DNA of 10,130 bases from Prosthecobacter debontii (GTDB lineage: Bacteria > Verrucomicrobiota > Verrucomicrobiia > Verrucomicrobiales > Akkermansiaceae). The DNA lies in assembly GCA_945883455.1 (NCBI GenBank), contig CAMCXJ010000072.1:1-10130 (forward strand), in the 5' to 3' direction. The notes under the pieces were generated by a model. It was not told the DNA's origin and searched no databases. It was given only the letters and a program-made list of their open reading frames with translations. Below, piece by piece: positions 7,447 through 10,130 of this stretch. Within the stretch, counting starts at the first letter, position 1, and each line of letters opens with the position of its first letter. Both the position numbers and the translations under genes were made by a program.

Positions 7447-7469
7447 AACTCCCCCATGAAGGCGGAGTT
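7447..7469. repeat. REP-like hairpin next to the transposase remnant
   Basis: AACTCC (7447-7452) pairs with GGAGTT (7464-7469). Then come a single C-C mismatch and a CC/GG pair (7454-7455 with 7461-7462) closing a five-base ATGAA loop. This symmetric imperfect hairpin lies 27 bp past the stop of the RlmI-type gene and about 20 bp from the recognisable transposase remnant. RAYT transposases are known to be tied to short imperfect palindromes (REPs), so a REP relic is attractive. A weak terminator without a T tract is the other option. Confidence 0.4.
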
Positions 7470-7495
7470 TGTTGAAGGGGAAACCGTCGGCCATG

Positions 7496-8695
7496 CTACC
7501 CGACCTCCACACAAATCGCCTTGAGATATTCTGCCTCGCGGAAACGGGCGGGGTGATCCGGCGCGTGGCCGTGGCGCCAGAGCTGGCGGAAAGGGCGGCC
7601 GTTTTCGCGCAGCGCATCCTCCACCGCGCCGTAAAATTCCTCCGCTGAGACATGCGCGGAACATGAAGCAGCGACGAGGATCCCACCTGGCCGGAGCCGC
7701 CGCAGCGCGGCGAGGTTGAGCCGCGCGTAGGTCTTCGCCGCGCCTTCGCGCTCGGATTCCCGCTTCGCGAGGCTGGGGGGATCGGTGATGATGAGGTCGT
7801 AATTTTCTCCGCTTTCCTCCAGCCAGCGAAAGGCATCCGCCTGCACCGCGTGGCGTTGCACGGCGGCGAGCAATGGGTTCAGGGAAACATTCCGCGCGGC
7901 GCTGTCGAGAGCATGGCGGCTGATATCGAGGTCGGTCACGGATCGTGCCCCGCCCCTCGCGGCGTAGAGCGAGAACCCGCCGGTGAAGCTGAAGACATTG
8001 AGCACATCGCGGCCTGCGGCGAGTTGTTCGACGCGGGAGCGGTTGTCGCGCTGATCGAGGAAAAATCCGGTTTTCTGGCCTTTGAGCACCGCCGCCTCGA
8101 AGCGGAGGCCGTTTTCGGAAAAAACCACGGTTTCCTCGCCCACGTCGTCGCGGAAACCTTCCGTAAAACCCATGCCCGCCGCGTAAGTCGTGATATTGCG
8201 GCTGAGGCGCAGAATGAGATGTTGCGGGCGGAACACCTCTCGAAACACGTCCTCGATTTCCTCCCAACGCGCCAGCCACGAGGCGGCGTAAATTTTCACC
8301 ACCAGAGTCCCGGCATAGATGTCCGCGACCAGTCCGGGAAAGCCCTCGCTCTCGCCGTTGATGAGGCGTGCGCCGTTAGTGTTTTCGTTGAGGACGTTTC
8401 CTAACCGCAGCGCGAGGCACGCCCGCGCCTTTTCGAACCACCATTCACGGTGGATCGTCGTCGGTTTCCCGCAGTGGAGGATGCGGACACGGATCGGCGA
8501 CTCCGCCTCATATAGCCCGATCGCGAGGAAGCGGTCTTTCCGGTCATACATCACCGCCAGTTCGCCGGTCTCACCCTCGCGGTTCTGGCTTTTCACGCTG
8601 TCCGCATAAACCCACGGATGCCCGGATCTCACCGCCATTTCCGCCCTAGGAAAAAGCTCCAGTCTCAGCCGTCCCTTAGCGTCGCCTCCGTTCAT
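7496..8695 (-). CDS. rlmI: RlmI-type class I SAM-dependent rRNA (cytosine-C5) methyltransferase
   Basis: A 399-residue member of the RlmI/COG1092 family. E. coli RlmI makes m5C1962 in 23S rRNA. The N-terminal 75 or so residues fit the PUA RNA-binding domain (MAVRSGHPWVYADSV at 20-34, GELAVMYDRKDRFLAIGLY at 44-62). The central linker includes NGESEGFPGLVADIYAG. The methyltransferase core holds GQKTGFFLDQRDNR (206-219), motif I VLNVFSFTGGFSLYAARGGA (231-250), TDLDIS (254-259), motif IV DPPSLAK (305-311) and motif VI SCSAH (344-348), with Cys345 as the probable catalytic cysteine. The length matches the family. The ATG at 8695 is used without a visible Shine-Dalgarno sequence; Met20 is too close to the PUA core to be preferred. 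It lies downstream of the tRNA on the same strand. The family is certain; exact orthology to RlmI is likely but not proved. Confidence 0.92.
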   Translation of the reverse strand: MNGGDAKGRLRLELFPRAEMAVRSGHPWVYADSVKSQNREGETGELAVMYDRKDRFLAIGLYEAESPIRVRILHCGKPTTIHREWWFEKARACLALRLGNVLNENTNGARLINGESEGFPGLVADIYAGTLVVKIYAASWLARWEEIEDVFREVFRPQHLILRLSRNITTYAAGMGFTEGFRDDVGEETVVFSENGLRFEAAVLKGQKTGFFLDQRDNRSRVEQLAAGRDVLNVFSFTGGFSLYAARGGARSVTDLDISRHALDSAARNVSLNPLLAAVQRHAVQADAFRWLEESGENYDLIITDPPSLAKRESEREGAAKTYARLNLAALRRLRPGGILVAASCSAHVSAEEFYGAVEDALRENGRPFRQLWRHGHAPDHPARFREAEYLKAICVEVG

Positions 8696-8741
8696 CGACC
8701 GCGAGAAGATGCCGGTGGGAACGGATTTACAAGCACTGTGA

Positions 8742-8797
8742 GAAAGGGTGGCGGGCGGGAATGAGGAAGGGTGGCAGTGGGCGGGAATGAGGAAGGG

Positions 8798-8816
<19 letters not shown>
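8742..8816. repeat. 26-bp tandem repeat covering the tRNA 3' end
   Basis: Unit GGAAGGGTGGCAGTGGGCGG plus six more bases repeats with a 26-bp period. 8765-8790 is a full copy. 8791-8816 is identical for its first 20 bases and then turns into the tRNA T loop. 8742-8764 is a shorter degenerate copy missing about three bases. The second copy contains the 3' acceptor strand and part of the T stem of the tRNA gene, so one complete and one degenerate duplicate of the tRNA 3' end lie just downstream of it. Slippage or a vestige of tRNA-targeted integration could explain this. No integrase is nearby. Confidence 0.8.
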
Positions 8817-8869
<53 letters not shown>

Positions 8870-8899
8870 GTTTCCCTGTGCGCCGTTGTGCCCGGCGGG

Positions 8900-8949
8900 G
8901 CGGAATCCTTAGCCGCAAACCCTCCGTTTTGTCAAACGGAAGATTCCGC
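8900..8949. repeat. Nested inverted repeats over the tRNA promoter region
   Basis: GCGGAATC (8900-8907) pairs perfectly with GATTCCGC (8942-8949), followed inward by TT/AA after one bulged C. Inside lies a perfect 7-bp hairpin, TCCGTTT (8923-8929) with AAACGGA (8934-8940) around a 4-base loop. The inner hairpin contains most of the presumed -35 box of the tRNA promoter. There is no T tract on either strand, so it does not look like a standard terminator for the upstream hemW gene. Confidence 0.6.
8906..8935 (-). promoter_or_regulatory. Putative sigma-70 type promoter of the tRNA gene
   Basis: On the minus strand a consensus -35 TTGACA (8935-8930) is followed after 18 bp by TAAGGA (8911-8906), a weak -10 match. 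A GC-rich stretch follows, as is common in stable-RNA promoters. The tRNA 5' end is 37 bp downstream of the -10. The perfect -35 and the position support the call; the poor -10 limits it. Confidence 0.45.
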
Positions 8950-9004
8950 GTTCCGTGTCAGGGTTCCTACACTAGGGAGAAAACTTGCCTAAATGAAAAA
9001 AGAG

Positions 9005-9024
9005 AACCACGAATGAACAGATAA
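9005..9024. repeat. Possible remnant of a dispersed 'CCACGAATG' repeat
   Basis: AACCACGAATGAACAGATAA resembles, from memory, the widespread intergenic repeat family with AACCACGAATGxACACGAAT units seen in Verrucomicrobia and Planctomycetes. Only one degraded unit is present, in the 290-bp gap between hemW and the tRNA. I see no gene elsewhere between 8950 and 9160. Confidence 0.3.
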
Positions 9025-9160
9025 GATAGGGTCATCGGAGAAAGAGTTACGAATCCTTGTTTTGAAAACTCCGTTACCTCCGTTTTTGGAAGCGCCCGCC
9101 AGCTGAAAAGCCCCGTCTCCTGCGCTGAGCTCCATCCATCATTTTAGGTTTTACGGAACA

Positions 9161-10130
9161 CTAGATCAGCTCCGCCGCGATGGGATCGACGAGCGGGCGG
9201 CCAAGGGCTGTTAGATTGAGGTGGGTTTCACCGACACGAAGGAGGTTCTCGGAGGCGAGGGTGTTCGCTTTCCCCAGCGCCTCGCTATCCAGCAGATCGA
9301 GCGGAATGCCCCGCGTCGTGCGTAGGCCGAGGGCGATGAGTTCGATGCGGCGCTGGTCAGGGGAGAGGGATTCCGTTTCGTGGATCGCGTGGCCGATGGA
9401 GTTGACCTGCCGGATGTAGGCGGCGGTGTCGGGGATGTTTTTTTCCCGGATGCCATGGATCGTGGAAACGGCGGAGGGGCCTAGGCCGAGGTAATCCGCG
9501 CCCTCCCAGTAGCCTTGGTTGTGCTGCGAATGGTGGCCGGGCTGGGCGTAGTTCGAAGTCTCGTAATGATCGAAACCCGCAGCAGTGAGGATTTCCTCGG
9601 CGAGGTGGTAGTGGTCGGCGTCGTGATCCTCGTTCTCGGCGTAGGTGCCGTTTTTCAGGGATTCAAAGAATGCGGTGTCTTCCTCGTAGGTGAGGTTGTA
9701 GGCGGAGATGTGGTCGGGCTTCAGCGAGACGGCGTGACCCAGGGTGCTTTCCCAATCCGCCAGCGACTGGCCGGGGATAGAGAACATGAGGTCGATGTTT
9801 ACCGAGGGGATGCCCGCCGCGCGGAGGATGGCAACGGATTCGCTGGCCTGCTCCGGCGAGTGCTCGCGTCCCAGCGTTTCCAAAACATGCGGGGAAAACG
9901 ATTGGATGCCGAGCGATACGCGGGTAACGCCCAGCGAGCGGAAAAGCTCCGCCTTCGCGAGATCGAAGGTGGCGGGGTTCGCCTCCAGCGTGATCTCGGA
10001 GGTTTCTGAGAGGTCGAAGGTGTTTCTTATCGAGGTGAAAAGAGCAGTAAGATGCTTCGGCGAGAGCATGGAAGGCGTGCCGCCACCGAGGTATATGGAG
10101 AAGGGGTTTGCAACCCCGTTCGCAGAAGCC
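9161..10130 (-). CDS. hemW: HemW-like radical SAM haem chaperone (5' end cut by window)
   Basis: HemW is a radical SAM relative of oxygen-independent coproporphyrinogen oxidase (HemN), now viewed as a haem-binding protein that delivers haem to respiratory enzymes. The frame is open to the window edge. IYLGGGTPS, the conserved SAM-site glycine motif, lies upstream of the first internal ATG (10069), so that ATG is not the start. The CxxxCxxC cluster motif and N terminus are outside. Further motifs in order are ITLEANPATFD, GVTRVSLGIQSFSPHVL, SVNIDLMFSIPGQS, HISAYNLTYEEDTAF, DHYETSNYAQPG, then HNQGYWEGADYLGLGPSAVST, and the C-terminal HemW/HemN domain (ELIALGLRTTRGI). About 60-70 N-terminal residues are missing. 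HemW rather than HemN is preferred for the overall pattern and the short C terminus; the missing N terminus would settle it. No clear terminator follows the TAG at 9161. Confidence 0.9.
   Translation of the reverse strand, partial: ASANGVANPFSIYLGGGTPSMLSPKHLTALFTSIRNTFDLSETSEITLEANPATFDLAKAELFRSLGVTRVSLGIQSFSPHVLETLGREHSPEQASESVAILRAAGIPSVNIDLMFSIPGQSLADWESTLGHAVSLKPDHISAYNLTYEEDTAFFESLKNGTYAENEDHDADHYHLAEEILTAAGFDHYETSNYAQPGHHSQHNQGYWEGADYLGLGPSAVSTIHGIREKNIPDTAAYIRQVNSIGHAIHETESLSPDQRRIELIALGLRTTRGIPLDLLDSEALGKANTLASENLLRVGETHLNLTALGRPLVDPIAAELI

Noticed and set aside
7225..8279. Minus-strand open frames at 7225-7836 and 7401-8279
   Set aside because: Out-of-frame shadows of the RlmI-type gene; the transposase similarity is in a different frame from both.

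Overview
The window looks like chromosomal DNA of a GC-rich member of the phylum Verrucomicrobiota (inference). The main clue is a 1,110-residue secreted protein that joins a PVC-type 'membrane-bound dehydrogenase' propeller, HEAT-like repeats and a C-terminal CxxCH haem domain, an architecture characteristic of Planctomycetes and Verrucomicrobia. A decayed REP-associated (Y1/RAYT-type) transposase and dispersed palindromic repeats fit the same group. None of the five visible start codons has a clear Shine-Dalgarno sequence.

Layout, left to right. (1) The plus-strand hemL gene (glutamate-1-semialdehyde aminomutase) lacks only its first few codons at the window edge. (2) Converging on it is a minus-strand group, read from right to left: an M16 zinc peptidase (5518-6741), a 120-bp foldback repeat (5387-5506), a YwaF/TMEM164-like membrane protein (4681-5367) and the PVC-type cytochrome/propeller/HEAT protein (1352-4684). 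The last two overlap by four bases (ATGA) and are probably translationally coupled. A 9-bp inverted repeat at 1332-1381 may end this group. (3) A divergent plus-strand gene (6916-7260) encodes a small secreted His/Tyr-rich protein with an internal duplication. (4) A minus-strand transposase remnant (about 7244-7426) and a small REP-like hairpin lie between it and an RlmI-type rRNA methyltransferase (7496-8695). (5) Next is a minus-strand tRNA with a CAU anticodon, most likely elongator Met. Its 3' end is part of a 26-bp tandem repeat, and a consensus -35 box sits upstream inside a perfect hairpin. (6) hemW, cut by the right edge, closes the window.

Most genes are housekeeping or common lineage-specific genes: tetrapyrrole biosynthesis (hemL), haem trafficking (hemW), ribosome modification (rlmI-like) and translation (tRNA). 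hemL and hemW are about 8 kb apart on opposite strands and do not form an operon. I see no defence system, CRISPR array, prophage or biosynthetic cluster. The less ordinary content is the coupled membrane-protein/cytochrome pair, the duplicated-motif secreted protein, and the repeat and transposon debris between genes.
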